Source: Icerya purchasi (lineage: Eukaryota; Arthropoda; Insecta; Hemiptera; Monophlebidae). From it: a DNA stretch of 64,000 bases. Position 1 is the first letter of the stretch; each line of letters begins with the position of its first letter. The position numbers and the translations under genes are program-made. The notes under the pieces are model-generated. The model was not told the DNA's origin. It saw nothing but the letters and a program-made list of their open reading frames with translations, and did no database searches. Below, piece after piece: positions 42,856 through 54,347 of the stretch. The DNA is taken from NCBI GenBank assembly GCA_039619475.1, contig CM077116.1, positions 299,564,464 to 299,628,463 on the forward strand, given 5' to 3'.

Positions 42856-45455
42856 GACGTCGAAAATTCAAAATAAAATCCATCAGCGGAATCAACAGCG
42901 CCCCAAAACGCGTTCAACTCAGAATCAATGGCAGCCAGATAACGGATGAAGCGGACGTCGCCAAAGCCTTTGCCAGCTACTTTGCCGCAGCATCGTCGTC
43001 AGAAAAGTACCCTCCCGCCTTCCGCAGCATGAAACACCAAGCAGAGCAACAGCCAGTGCACTTCCCGTCCGAATCCAACGAAACATACAACAGTAACTTT
43101 ACCATCTCAGAATTAAATTTCCAACTCAACCACCACATCCACCCGTACATGCTAAAGTATCTCCCAATTTCCGGCAAACATTTTCTCCTACATATATTCA
43201 ACCAAATCTGGAATTCCGGAAACATTCCGGCACAATGGAAATTAGCCAATATCATTCCAATACTAAAAGAAAATAAAGATCCTACTCTTCCCGAAAGTTA
43301 CCGTCCTATTTCATTGCTTAGTGTCATTTCCAAAACGCTGGAGAAGATGGTTAATAGGCGCCTCATGTTTTTCCTAGAACAAAAATGTCTTCTATCTCCT
43401 AACCAAGCCGGCGGGCGAGAGGCAAGATCGACAGTCAGCCAGCTACTTAGCCTGCAAAGGCAGATTTTATCGGCGTTTCATCGCCAACAGCACCTCTACG
43501 CAGTATTTTTCGATTTAGAAAAAGCATTTGACCGCCTGTGGTGTCATGGCTTACTACTAAAACTGCGAACGGCGGGAATCGCCGGAAAATTGGGTAAATA
43601 CCTACACAGCTTCTTAGACAATAGAACGATCCAAGTTACGACTGGTTCGTCAACGTCTGAACTGATGCTGTTGGAAAATGGTGTGCCACAAGGCTCTGCT
43701 TTAAGCGCAACCTTGTTCATATATTATATCAATGATATAACTGACTGCCTTGCCGCCCCAGTAACGTCCCGGCTCTACGTTGATGACCTGAATATATCCT
43801 TATCGTCCAACCATCCTATAAACGCTCAAAATATCCTCCAAAAATCCATTGAAAATTTACAAAAGTGGTCCAATGATAACGGTCTGACCTTTTCCTTAAC
43901 AAAAACAATATGTGTTGATTTCCACAGGGGACGCCAAAACCCACTTTCCAGCGTATTCCTGAGTCTAAATGGTTTTCCTATCCCAAATCGTCCATCAGTC
44001 AAGTTTCTAGGCCTAATATTTGATAAAAAACTTTCCTGGCGCTCTCACATAGCTGAGCTCAAAACCAAGTGCCTAAAATCCTTGTCTATCCTGAAATATC
44101 TATCAAATTACAAGTACAATATAAACCCAAAATTACTTCTTACAATCTACAGATCGATTATCCTTTCACGAATTAATTACGGGTGCCAGGTGTACTCCTC
44201 AGCCGCTAAAAGTGTGCTAAGATCCTTAGATCCTATACATTCTGCTGCCCTCCGGTCTATCCTTTCTGCTCATCCCTCTTCTCCGGTTATAAGTTTGTAT
44301 GCACTGGCAGGTTGTCCCCCGCTGTCCTACTATAGGATGTACTATAACTTTAAAGAAATGAGCACCCTCCATAGTAGTACCAAAACCCCGACAATATCTC
44401 CTAATATGCGGTTTGGGAATGACCCAGTGCCCGAACTTTTTTCGGTTATGGGTCGTTTCCAAATCTTTTCAATCCCAAGAACTCTGCCAGACTTCGCAGC
44501 AACCGCACCACCTTGGAGTCAGCCAATCACAAACATCAACATATCGCTGACAAAATTTAACAAAGCTCAATACCCCCCAAACATAGCACAAATAGCAACA
44601 AATATCATAGCGAGCTACACAGACCATGCATGCCTCTACACAGATGGAGCGAAGGCAATAGGTTATCAGTCACCGGCGGCATGCTCCTTCGAAGTCTCAG
44701 GGGCAGCAGAGTCAGTTAGACTGCACGATTGCTGTACAGCACTGGACGCTGAAATATACGCGATAGTCTTTTGCATCCAACACTATACCGATAGCAACCC
44801 CCAGTCCCAAAAGGCCCTACTCATAACTGACTCTCTAAACTCCCTTCAACTCATCTCGGGGATTAAATCCAACAACCCTTTGGTAAGGAAGGTACATTAC
44901 CTATTATACAGGTTATCACATTTAAACTCCGAAATGTCCTTCCTATGGGTGCCGGCTCATGTTGGGATTCCAGGCAATGAGCGTGTCAATCGAGCAGCTC
45001 AGGCGACATTGTTCTCTCCAATGCCACACAACCCCCCTCTTCCCCCTACATTGGCTCATTTATTTATGCAGCAAACTGGAGAAGAATGGCAACAGGAATG
45101 GAGATCTTCAAGTACATTTCTCCGAAGCATAAAAACAACCACGGAGCCTTGGTGGCCCACAGACGGAGTTTCCCGCAGACATTTTTCTGTCCTGAATCGT
45201 CTCCGAATAGGACATACAACCCTCTCGCACGGCTACATATTCACGAGCCAGGAACCCCCAAATGTCTGCCCCTTTTGTAGTCAACCGAGCGCCCCATCCA
45301 CCAATCACCTACTTCTCGAATGTCCCTCTTTTGCAGTACCACGATCCATGCATTTCACCACTTCCTCTACTTCTACGATACTGTCAAATGCTCCGCCCGC
45401 GGTCGCAACTGTATTAGCTTACATGCGGAGCAGCGATCTGTACTATCGCGTTTAA
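42856..45455 (+). pseudogene. I-like ORF2 copy 2: RT, RNase H, zinc finger
   Basis: Open throughout. RT motif A is intact (AVFFDLEKAFDRLW), motif B is complete (GVPQGSALSATLF), and YVDD is at 43776-43787. RNase H: LYTDGAKAIG, LDAEIYAI, ITDSLNSL, WVPAHVGIPGN. Zinc finger CPFCSQ ... NHLLLEC (C-x2-C-x9-H-x4-C complete). Lesions: the conserved APGPD motif that should precede HPYML is missing (in-frame deletion near 43130-43140), and the last RNase H Asp is Asn (AAT, 44988-44990, GNERVNRAA against GNESVDRAA). With no endonuclease and no own start codon it is a dead fragment that happens to keep its frame. Confidence 0.8.
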
Positions 45456-45470
45456 TCCCCTTAAGTAGGC

Positions 45471-45514
45471 TCCATGTGCTGTAATAGCCCCAGTAGTTAA
45501 ACACGGCACATGGA
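45471..45514 (+). other. I-like 3'-UTR stem-loop, 12 bp, copy 2
   Basis: TCCATGTGCTGT (45471-45482) pairs with ACGGCACATGGA (45503-45514), 12 pairs with one G-U, over a 20-base loop. Compared with copy 1, two base pairs have changed on both sides while staying paired, and two others vary by wobble. Loop bases AGTAGTTA are shared. Confidence 0.85.
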
Positions 45515-45557
45515 AACCCTCATATACAATCTTAGGAAAAAAAAAAAAAAAAAAAAA

Positions 45558-45896
45558 CCCATCGACATTCAATTGCAATTGATGAGCGTGCGTGTTAGCA
45601 GAACCGAAGGAAGAAAATGTATACATTAGGAATTGTTGAAAAAGTCAAACAATTTTTAATGAAGTTAGAAGAGCCGCGGTTTTACAAAACGGAAGTAGCT
45701 GAAGACGCGTTTGTCGGAACAGGTACTCTGTCAATCTAGTTGTAACTTGTAAAACGGATGGATCTCTGTCGGGGACTTACATCATCTCTAGGGCAAACAG
45801 CTCTTTTTCAAACAAATTATTGTATCACAAACCGCAATGAGCAATCAAATTGTGAAAAAAAACGATTTATTAGATTTATGAAAAAAGTATATTTGC
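45558..45896. other. Spacer between I-like LINE and SINE
   Basis: No feature recognised apart from an AATTG-rich start. Slightly GC-richer than the flanks. Confidence 0.4.
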
Positions 45897-46042
45897 TTTT
45901 TTTTTTTTTTTTTGAAAAAAATGAGTTTTATTTGGTGCATTAACTGTAGACATTAACCCAAAGTAGGTAAAATTGTTGGAAAAATTCGAACCAGGTGCTG
46001 CCTCAACGAAACACCATGCCTAAATAACTGCGCCGCATTAGC
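45896..46042 (-). mobile_element. tRNA-derived SINE with LINE-A-like tail
   Basis: Minus strand. The head holds a box A-like site (GGCGCAGTTATTTAGGC, 46018-46034) and a box B (GGTTCGAATTT, 45982-45992) at tRNA spacing, which would form an internal RNA polymerase III promoter. The tail (TTTGGGTTAATGTC ... AGTTAATGCACCAAA, 45931-45963) matches the LINE-A 3' end (TTGGGTAAATGTC ... AGTTGACGCGCCC) and is followed by poly(A) (poly(T) 45897-45913). TTTGG/CCAAA can close a hairpin. A shared 3' end is how SINEs use a partner LINE's reverse transcriptase. Confidence 0.6.
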
Positions 46043-46221
46043 TGGCTAAAAGAAGAGATGTTACTGTAATTGATGAATAAAAGGTATCAACACTGATAAT
46101 AATAATATGTTCATAATAGGATTTTTTTTCTCTCGTTTTATGGCTTCGGAACAACAGCCCAATTTGTCGCTATTAAGTTTTGTATGTAAACACTTACTTT
46201 AAAAGTAACACAAAACCACGT
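46043..46221. other. Short AT-rich spacer
   Basis: Nothing recognised. Confidence 0.4.
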
Positions 46222-47950
46222 GTTTTTTTGTTTGTTTTTTTGGTGGGGGGGCAAGAAGTACGGAGAGGGCATCAACTAAAAAGAAGGAATTCAGTCAGAA
46301 ATTGACGAAAAGGAACAACTAATAGGGAGAATAATGGATAAAGAAGGAAATGACAGGATGAAAAAGATGGAGTAGCAAGTCCAATTATTTAGGAACTAAA
46401 AAGAACATGGTCGTTTAGACGAAGAAGACAAACTGGAGAGAAGTCGTAAGAGAAAAATGAAAGCGAAAAGAAGGCAGCCTTCGAGCGAATAACAGAAACA
46501 ATAACAGAACGACGGACTAAAGAAGAATCATAGAACTACGGGTAAAAAAGAGGATAAGATTAGCGGTATACAGGTGTGTAAAAGGAGATCGTTCATTAGA
46601 AAAGAGCGAAAAATAAACGTCGGACCAAATTCTAGAATGTTTTTTTTTTTTTTCAAAGGAGCCAAAGATTCAATCTTAACATTTTCGAAAAATAGGCATG
46701 CTAGCAGGCAGCTACCTAGGGAGCCAGAGAATTCGCAAGTTCATTGCCCATATTATACTTACATAAGTAGGCACTCATAAGAGACAAAGATTAATTGAAT
46801 ACAGAGAGGAAAGACTGTTAATAAAATCATAGGAGTGAGTAGGAAAAGGAACATATATGGCTTGAAAGGCACTTCTGGAATCAGAAATAATCAAATAATT
46901 GGGGGAGGGGCGATAGGAGAAAATATAAATGATAGGGCGTGCGATTAGACATGAGCTGGACTATAAGTATTGAGCAAAAGAAATGCAATCGGAAAAATTC
47001 GTCAAACATATTAGGAAAAACGAAAAGCTCCGACTCCACTGGAACCCTTCAAGCTATTAGTAAAGATGTACATGTGTGTAGGAAATAGGGTATTGCAAGT
47101 GTTATTAAATTCCTATCTAGCTACGTTCTGAACAGGAAATTTGGAAGATTACGAAACGAAACGTAGAAGGATGTATAAGATTACCAAAATTAAAAGAGAT
47201 GTCGTGCGCCGACTAGATGGTCGGACGCGGTGTACATAGCTGCTGGTCGTACCTTTCAGGATTGTGTACACATCGCAAGGGATCGGAATTGTTGGCGCAG
47301 TCTGATCAACCGGGTGACCGATCATGGTCACGATACCCCTACATGGGGTGAAACGATTCAACAGATAGAATAAGAAGTAATTACAAAGAGAAGGTAGAAA
47401 CTGCGTAAAAGATAGGGTCATGGCAGAAAGGATGTAGATATGGAAAAGTGCAGGACTAAGGCAGGAGCCTTGCGGAAGGCCGCTAAAGGCATTCCTCGAA
47501 GCCTGGAGCAAAGAAGAGAAATGGATGGTGCGATTCGATATTAGATTAACAACGAGGATAGTAAGGCATAAAGGAATTTTTTGCTTGCTAACATATTATC
47601 TTTAAGAGTGAAAAGATGCACGTTGACAAAGGCACTGGAAATATCGACGAATACAGCCACGATAAATTGCTTATTGATGAAAGATTGATATATTTCGGAA
47701 ACAAAGAAATTAACACAGTCTGCCGAACCTAAATCTAGACGACAGCCAAATAGAATAACTCGAGCCACCAAACAAACACTTGTTGTTGAGCCTACCCTCA
47801 AACAATTTGCTGAGACAGGGTGGCGGAAAAATAGAACTTTTTTTAGGAATAGGTACGAAAAACTCCACTATAAAAAATAAATTGAAAATGGTAATTTGTA
47901 AGAGGGTAATTGAATAAATTCCTAAAGACAGGATAGGGTATACCATCAAG
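46222..47950 (-). pseudogene. LINE-A with RT remnant (copy 8)
   Basis: Interrupted poly(T) 46222-46241 marks the 3' end. Minus-strand blocks: VEFFVPIPKK (about 47850), GCRLDLGSADCVNFFVSEIY and SFINKQFIVAVFVDISSAFV (47600-47740; motif A Asp kept, the AFD Asp is Val), then SGLPQGSCLSPALFHIYI (47430-47490). These align with FGFRPGLGTLDCIAEFLNDT, FLLASFLDIKGAFDNV and GSMLSPLLFNIYI of LINE-E. Downstream RNase H parts are too eroded to read. An RTE fragment sits inside at about 47206-47350. Heavily decayed. Confidence 0.6.
47206..47350 (+). pseudogene. RTE-clade LINE C-terminal fragment
   Basis: The plus-strand frame reads TRWSDAVYIAAGRTF, then HIARDRNCWRSLINRVTDHG. The RW-D----AG--F-----ARDR--WRSL pattern is the C-terminal signature of RTE-like endonuclease-reverse transcriptases. 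It is GC-richer than the LINE-A remnant around it and in the opposite orientation, so it is a separate insert. No tail seen. Confidence 0.5.
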
Positions 47951-48079
47951 ACCTAGAGCGAAGCTTTGGAGCATATTTATTCTGCACGATATATTTTAAT
48001 TTCGAAGTCTTATTTTTGATTAAAATCACAAATCGGGAATTTATTCGCAAGTTTTAATATTAAAAATTATTCCGCTTAT

Positions 48080-48116
<37 letters not shown>

Positions 48117-50039
48117 CATAAAGTAAGTACATGATATAATGATACAAAATATTTTCAAACGAAAGCAAACTGGTAATCAACTACAATGGACTTTAAAATA
48201 CGAACTGAAAAGGAGAAAAAAATACGCGAATCTTAACATTAAAAGAAGAAATGTTTACAAAAAATCAAATAAGATAGACGCACTTATTTCATTTAATATA
48301 TAAGTGTAAAATTACGAGAATCGCTTTTGATACAATTACCAACTGTTTTTTTCCCCTGATATGTGTATTTATAGTTATTATTATTTTTGTTTGTTTCTAT
48401 GTTACTATTAAATACTGAAAAATTATTTTACATTTAAAATATCGCTTATGCTTTCTTTCATTTATTCATTACTACTGTTGTTGTGCTTCGTCGGATTTGT
48501 TGACAATGTACTCATACTCGGAATTACAAAATATTTACATTAATAATTTGTTAATTTTCTTCACAATTAATTTTATTCTTTATATATTATAAAAAAGGTA
48601 TATTGAAAAAGGAAAATAGTATTATTGTTTAAGCTGATAAACGAAAAGTTAAGGCGTGGAGAAGAGAATTTCGCGCAGAAAGGTGAGAGCGCAAATCATT
48701 GGCGTTAGGAACGTAAACGGGCGCAACAGAATCAATGAACGGCAATAAAATAATAAAATATCAACAGGAATGTTAAATAAAGGACGTTCAGAGAACGAAA
48801 ATTTGAAAGCCATGTTCCAAAAATATGAAGTGAACTAAAGGAGGAACAACATTTTTTCAGAAAAATTTTTTAAGTGATTTTAGTAAAAACGGAGCCCTTG
48901 CTTTTTTATGGGGAAGTAAATTTTCCAGAGTCGAATTGAAACAAAGAAATCTGAATACGGTGCGTCTATAACTAAATGATTTTCTGTATTCTTTATTCCA
49001 CCAAAGATCCGCAGCCTAACGATAACAATTAGAGACCTCTTCGAATTGTGAAAAGGAAAAGACAACGTAAAAGCATTATTCATTGAATCTAGAGGAGTAA
49101 GCTGCTTGAATAAAAAATATAACGAGAAATAAAACCTTGTTTAGAAAATCAAAACAAAAAAAAACAAAAAAACAAGGTAGAATGGGAAGATGGAATACGT
49201 TGTTACTTTTAAATAATTTAGATCTCTATTTTTTTAAAGTCAATATGTCAGCCGACGCACAGTCTCCACAACACAGTATGTAACTAATTTCATAAATGGT
49301 GGGAATAAAACTGTAGAAAAAAAACTATCTACATGAATTTTCACCATTTTTCGTGTTTTCCACAATTAAAAAACAAAAGACGATTAATGCCTTCGTGATA
49401 GTCTGTTGAAATATGCGTAGTACAACAAACGTCAGTGCTGCTATTCTGCAAAAAAATGTAGTTCAATTCTTTTACGTATCCTGTCCGCAATCTGCAGACC
49501 GTAGTGACGAATCTTCATCTGGCTACTTTTTTTTTTTTTACTTCTATAGGTATATTTTAAAACCATGGTTTATGCAAAACTAGCGGCTGTATCGATTTAG
49601 ATAAAAACACGCTGGTTAAGTCAATCGTTATTTGTGTCGTTTTTAGCTTTACAGCCAAATCCGTAGTAAGCACAAAATGGCAATGATATACCATCATCCA
49701 CACCCGCCTTTTCTTAGTCGCAGCATTCACTAACTCATTTTCTTCCATACTGCAATGTCCGGTAACGCAGAAAAATTGAATTATATTATTACTAGTTAGT
49801 TAGCAACAATTATTTTTAATAGTATAAATTAAGCGGTGGTACCTAAGTTCGAAATTAGAATGTGGTATAGCGGGAGTAAGACACTCAATCTATCACTACA
49901 AAATTAAACATTTCTTATGATATACAAATAGGTAGTCACAACGCTCGGAATCGAGCAGTACGACTGGGAATGAATGACATTTTAAGACATTACATATATA
50001 CATATATACATACATACTATATACATATATATACATACA

Positions 50040-50090
<51 letters not shown>

Positions 50091-50457
50091 CGAACGCTAC
50101 ATTTTAGCAGCCAGCTTAGAAGTATAGGTAGTTGCTTCTAGAACGAGCTTAAATTCTGTATAGTTATATTAGGTGCGACAAGCGTGCACCGACACATATT
50201 TCAGAGTTTTATTTATCTTAGAGACGTCAGTACATACGGATACAAAATCGGGATACAACTTTTTGTTGTTAATAAGGTGGACAGTGGTTTCTTATATTTA
50301 AAACAATAATATTGTTGTTATAAGAAAATTTGGAGAACACGGAAGAATATACAGGGATGAGAACCTGATTTAAGTTCATTCTTTTGGCTAGCAGCAGTAG
50401 GAGATTGTTCGAACCATCAACTGAAATATATATTCTGGTAGATTTATTCACTAGCAA
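47951..50457. other. AT-rich stretch with microsatellites
   Basis: (TA)n at about 48083-48112 and a compound TACATA/(TA)n tract at about 49985-50088. No gene or transposon block recognised between them. Confidence 0.5.
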
Positions 50458-50870
50458 CAAGGCCGTGTCCACGGGGTGGGTTTTGGGGGTTCAACCCTTC
50501 CCATGAGAACTGAAATAATATTTATAAATACACAAAAATCTGAAAAAAATCAAAAATTTAAAATAAATATTAATGGTTTTTTAGGGTGTTCTTACCTTTA
50601 AAAGAAAAAAGAAAAAAATTTCTCTATATTTTTAGGTACTTCATTAATATCTTAAGGAAAAACTTTTTATTACGAGTATAATCAATAACATGTGTAATTT
50701 TTATTAATGTTCATATACGGGGTAATTCACTTATGTAAATTAATATATACTTCTAAATGATGGAAATTATTAATAGTATGAATATTAGTGAAAAATTTAT
50801 TGTTATTTATAAAATATGCGCAGAAAATTTTCAAAACCCCTCCCTTTCTAAAATCCTGGGCACGGGCCTG
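50458..50870. mobile_element. hAT-type MITE with 8-bp TSD
   Basis: A 413-bp element with no ORF. The ends are imperfect inverted repeats (CAAGGCCGTGTCCACGG at the left; the complement of the right end is CAGGCCCGTGCCCAGG). ACTAGCAA stands on both sides (50450-50457 and 50871-50878), the 8-bp duplication typical of hAT transposons. A related copy is at 51029-51418 and a half copy at 56198-56366. Confidence 0.8.
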
Positions 50871-51028
50871 ACTAGCAATAATTGACTATGATGACAATAT
50901 TTGGAAATAAATTTGTTGGTTAATAAATTTCTTTTGAAGTACATTTTATTAGCGTGAATATATAATATTCGATAATATACAAAAGAAGTGATAAGTAAAT
51001 AAAGGTTAATAATTTGTAAAAGTTGAAA

Positions 51029-51418
51029 CACGGTCGTGCCACGCTGGAGGTTAACCTCCCCCCCATTAGAATTGAAATAGTTATTATAAATACACAAAAA
51101 TCTGAAAAAAATCAAAAATTTAAAATAAATATTAATGATTTTTTAGGGTGTTCTTACATTCAAAAAAAAAGAAAAAAGAAAAAGTATGATCCATGTTTTT
51201 AGGTACTTCATTAATATTTTATGCAAAATTTTTTTATATTACGAGTAATCAATAACATATGTAACTTTTATTAATGTTTGTATGGTAATTCATTTATGTG
51301 AATTATTCAATATTATGGAAATTATTAACAGAACGAATATTAGTGAAAAATGTATTATTTATTAAAATTTTCAACCTCCCCCCCCCCCCCCCCTTTCAAA
51401 ATTCTGGGCACGGCCCTG
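51029..51418. mobile_element. hAT-type MITE, second copy
   Basis: Core sequence (TTTAAAATAAATATTAATG, TTTTTAGGGTGTTCTTA) matches the 50.46-50.87 kb element along its length. Ends CACGGTCGTGCCACG and, complemented, CAGGGCCGTGCCCAGAA. A C17 run lies at about 51374-51393. No matching 8-bp flanks, so it is older or arose by duplication. Confidence 0.7.
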
Positions 51419-52310
51419 CGAACAGACATCAGACCATAGTCACGGCAACCGAAAGTGCGTACATTTCATACCAAGGAACTAGAACGTGGGCAAAGGGAAA
51501 CGCGAGAAATTTTTCTTTTTGTATTATTACTAGTTGTGTATATCACTTTGAAGGGAAAAAATGTCGAAATCATTAATATTTTAGCCGCGTACGTTTACTA
51601 TCTTCTTAATTACGGTTTCGGCGTTTATCACCGGTTATAATTCGTATTTTGTAATGTTAACCCTACAGTACAATGACATTTCGGTACTCGTTAGTAAATA
51701 TTTTTACTTTAAAATGTCATTTACTAGCATAAAGCAAAAAAAAAATAAATAAATAAATAAAAACGACACAGTCCACGACGAAGTAATTTTAAAGCGTAAG
51801 AGTAAACAGATAATAACGTCTACAGGTCACATACCCTCCATTTAAATCTGCGTAAAACTATAAGAGTAAATGTTCAACTAATTGTTCCGGTTAATCGACA
51901 GAAACTCACATCCTACATCTAGCAGTGTCACAGTTAGTGATTAGAGGGTGTGGGAAAAATTAAAACGCGGTGGCTCTTGTCCTAATAAATACGGTCAGAA
52001 AGAAAAAAAAAATTCCAATAGTATTGGTGATCTTTACAAAACGGAAACTTTGGAAAAAGTTTCGGTAAGCCAAAACACCGACGAGATCCAAAAATTGTAT
52101 GCAGATCATCAGATGTTAACCGACATTTAAATTTCTTCAAGGGTAGGTTTTTAGTGACGGAATAGTGACGGAATAGTGACGGAATAGTGACGGAATAGTG
52201 ACGGAACGCTTATTAAATTTCGTTAAACTGATTTAATCTATCTCAAAAGATGGCAGATGCTAATTGCTCCGCGATTGAGGAAATTGAAAGGGAAGCTTTT
52301 TTCTATTTTT
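51419..52310. other. Spacer with an 11-bp tandem repeat
   Basis: TAGTGACGGAA occurs five times in tandem at 52152-52206. Otherwise no feature recognised. Confidence 0.6.
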
Positions 52311-53160
52311 AACCGACTTCAAAAAAGGAGGAGGTATTCAATTCGACTGTATTTTTTTTTTTTTTTTTTATGTATGTTATCACAGAACTTTCTTCTAGGT
52401 AAACCGATTTTAATGATTCTTCTTTTATTTGAAAGGTGGTGTTTCTCATGTGGTCCCATTTAAATTTGATCAAGATCTGACCCCGGTAGTTTTTGAGTTA
52501 TGCTTAATAATGCGGGAGTTGAAGCTTTTTGGATGCTTTTCATTCATGATTAGTTTCAACATCAAGTTAGATTTATTGACCTAAAATACTATAAATTTGC
52601 CAAATTACCATGTAAATGTAGCTTTCGATGTTTTTACACCGTGGAAATATCTGTTCTTATTAAAATGTTTTAATTTAATTGAATAAAAAATGCACTAAAA
52701 AGTAAAACTGAAAATGCTTTTTTACAAAAAATAAATACCGATACTTCAAGGTTTATTATAAAAATTTAAAAATGCACTAAAAAGTAAAAAATAATTACTC
52801 CCCATAAAAAATATATATCAGACTGATATAACACTTACTCGTAAGTGGTGATATCGTAATTCTTATATAGCATTAATACTTATTAGAGTCGGCGTCAAAT
52901 TCATATTAAAAGAATAATTAAAAACTGCATTAAATGTTCATTAAATTGTTCCTAGATATAGTAACATGAATTTAATTCCAACTCTAATAAAGTATTAATG
53001 TTATATAAGAATTACGATATCACCACTTAAGTGTTATATCACTCTGATATATATTTTCTAATCGGGAGTAATTATTTTTTACTTTTTAGTGCATTTTTAA
53101 ATTTGTATAATAAACCTCGAAGTCGGTATTTATTTTTTTTTGTAAAAAAGCATTTTTTCA
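52311..53160. mobile_element. Palindromic element with insect-wide ACCGACTTC end
   Basis: The left part (52311-52500) starts ACCGACTTCAAAAAAGGAGG and includes a T-rich tract and TTTGAAAGGTGGTG. I recall this block as a repeat found in many insect genomes; its class is not known to me. Inside lies a long inverted repeat: arm 52711-52915 and arm 52968-53158 (shared strings AATGCACTAAAAAGTAAAA, GATATCGTAATTCTTATATA) around about 50 bp. The right end (CTTCGAGG complement, then GTCGGTATTTATTTTTTT) mirrors the left arm, and its outer edge matches bases 1-35 of the window. No ORF. Confidence 0.65.
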
Positions 53161-54007
53161 AATTACTATTTCCAAAAAAGTATTTTTTTCGCCGAATTAC
53201 TAGGATTTTTTTTATTTTTTACAGAAGATTAATATAAAAATTTCTTGAAAATATTTTAAGTCGGCAATTGGAAATTTTACGTTTAATACGTCATTTGATT
53301 TGTTTTTTGTTTTTTTTTTCTGTTTTAACCTAAAAGATCTTTTTCCGTTTACGGTATTCTATAAAAGTCTCTCTTTCGCCGACATTTAAATTACCGCTAT
53401 TTAATTTCAAAAACGCTAAGCCCCCTCACCAACCATAAATAAATGCAACGGTAAAAACAATCAGCGGTGGTTCAGCACCTATACTTTCATTAATTTCAAA
53501 TTCATTTTAACGTTAATTCTCTCGGTTACAAAACGCGGAAAAGCTAGTATATCCATTATTTACCCTATTTCATACGGAACCGTACTTACAGCCATCACGC
53601 GAGCTAATTAGTACTGCAAACAATAGACTATAGTAATGAACGGAAAGTACGGGGTAAATAAATGAATGCGAAACTCTGATTATTTTCTTACACCTTCTCA
53701 GAAAACCATTCGTAGCTATCAGAATAGTTCAAACCACTCCCTTTATATACAATACATGGGGGGAGGGGCTTGTACACTAATTTAAATAGTGAAAATCTGG
53801 AATAGAATTCAAACATAAAAATATATCTAATCGAGTAAAAATGAAAATTTCTTATTTGAACTTCTGCCCTTTTGGGGGAATGTTGATCATTTTTGGAAAA
53901 TGTTTTAACACCGTTTAAAAAGCACATTAATTATTTCGAACGTTTTCTTAATAACATTCCGCTATAAAATATGAAATTTAATTACAGACACGTTTTATAA
54001 TCCCTTT
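53161..54007. other. AT-rich stretch without recognisable feature
   Basis: No motif recognised. The last bases, 54000-54007 (ATCCCTTT), are the left TSD of the next element. Confidence 0.45.
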
Positions 54008-54339
54008 CAGGGCTATGTATCTGAAAGGGAGTTTTCAGGCCCCCGAAATGTCTGCGAAATAATAACTGATTGAATTAAATGGGCCGAAATTCGGATTTAT
54101 CTCTTTTCAATTTTTGACAAAATTTGAAATGTTTATGAATTCTATGGAAATGGCCATTTTTTATCTGCTTTTATTGTAGTGTTCAAATATTGCATATACA
54201 ATAATTGACTACAAGGCTTTATTAGTGTACTATTTATAAATAAATATATTTCATGATCACACACGCACGCATATATATTTATTTATAAAAATATTTTCGT
54301 AACCCCTCCCGAAATATTAGTCTAGATACGGCCCTGATG
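54008..54339. mobile_element. hAT-type MITE, different family, 8-bp TSD
   Basis: 332 bp, no ORF. The left end is CAGGGCTATGTATCT; the complement of the right end is CAGGGCCGTATCTAG preceded by three extra bases. ATCCCTTT occurs at 54000-54007 and 54340-54347. The interior differs from the 50-kb MITEs. The three-base offset at the right end is odd; it may be a small later insertion. Confidence 0.65.
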
Positions 54340-54347
54340 ATCCCTTT

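Larger units (their letters stand above)
42839..45557 (+). mobile_element. I-like LINE, 5' truncated (copy 2)
   Basis: Begins directly after a T17 run (42838-42855) within the ORF2 linker (KIKSISG, matching KIKSMNG of copy 1), so ORF1 and the endonuclease are absent. It runs through RT, RNase H and zinc finger to TAA at 45453-45455, a 3' UTR and poly(A) at 45537-45557. It is a diverged relative of the 13.9-19.4 kb element rather than a recent duplicate. No clean TSD: TCAATTGCA occurs on both sides but not at the junctions. Confidence 0.85.

Noticed and set aside
42830..45590. TCAATTGCA on both sides of I-like copy 2 as a TSD
   Set aside because: The right copy is 12 bases away from the poly(A) and the left copy is separated by a T17 run; positions do not match an insertion junction.
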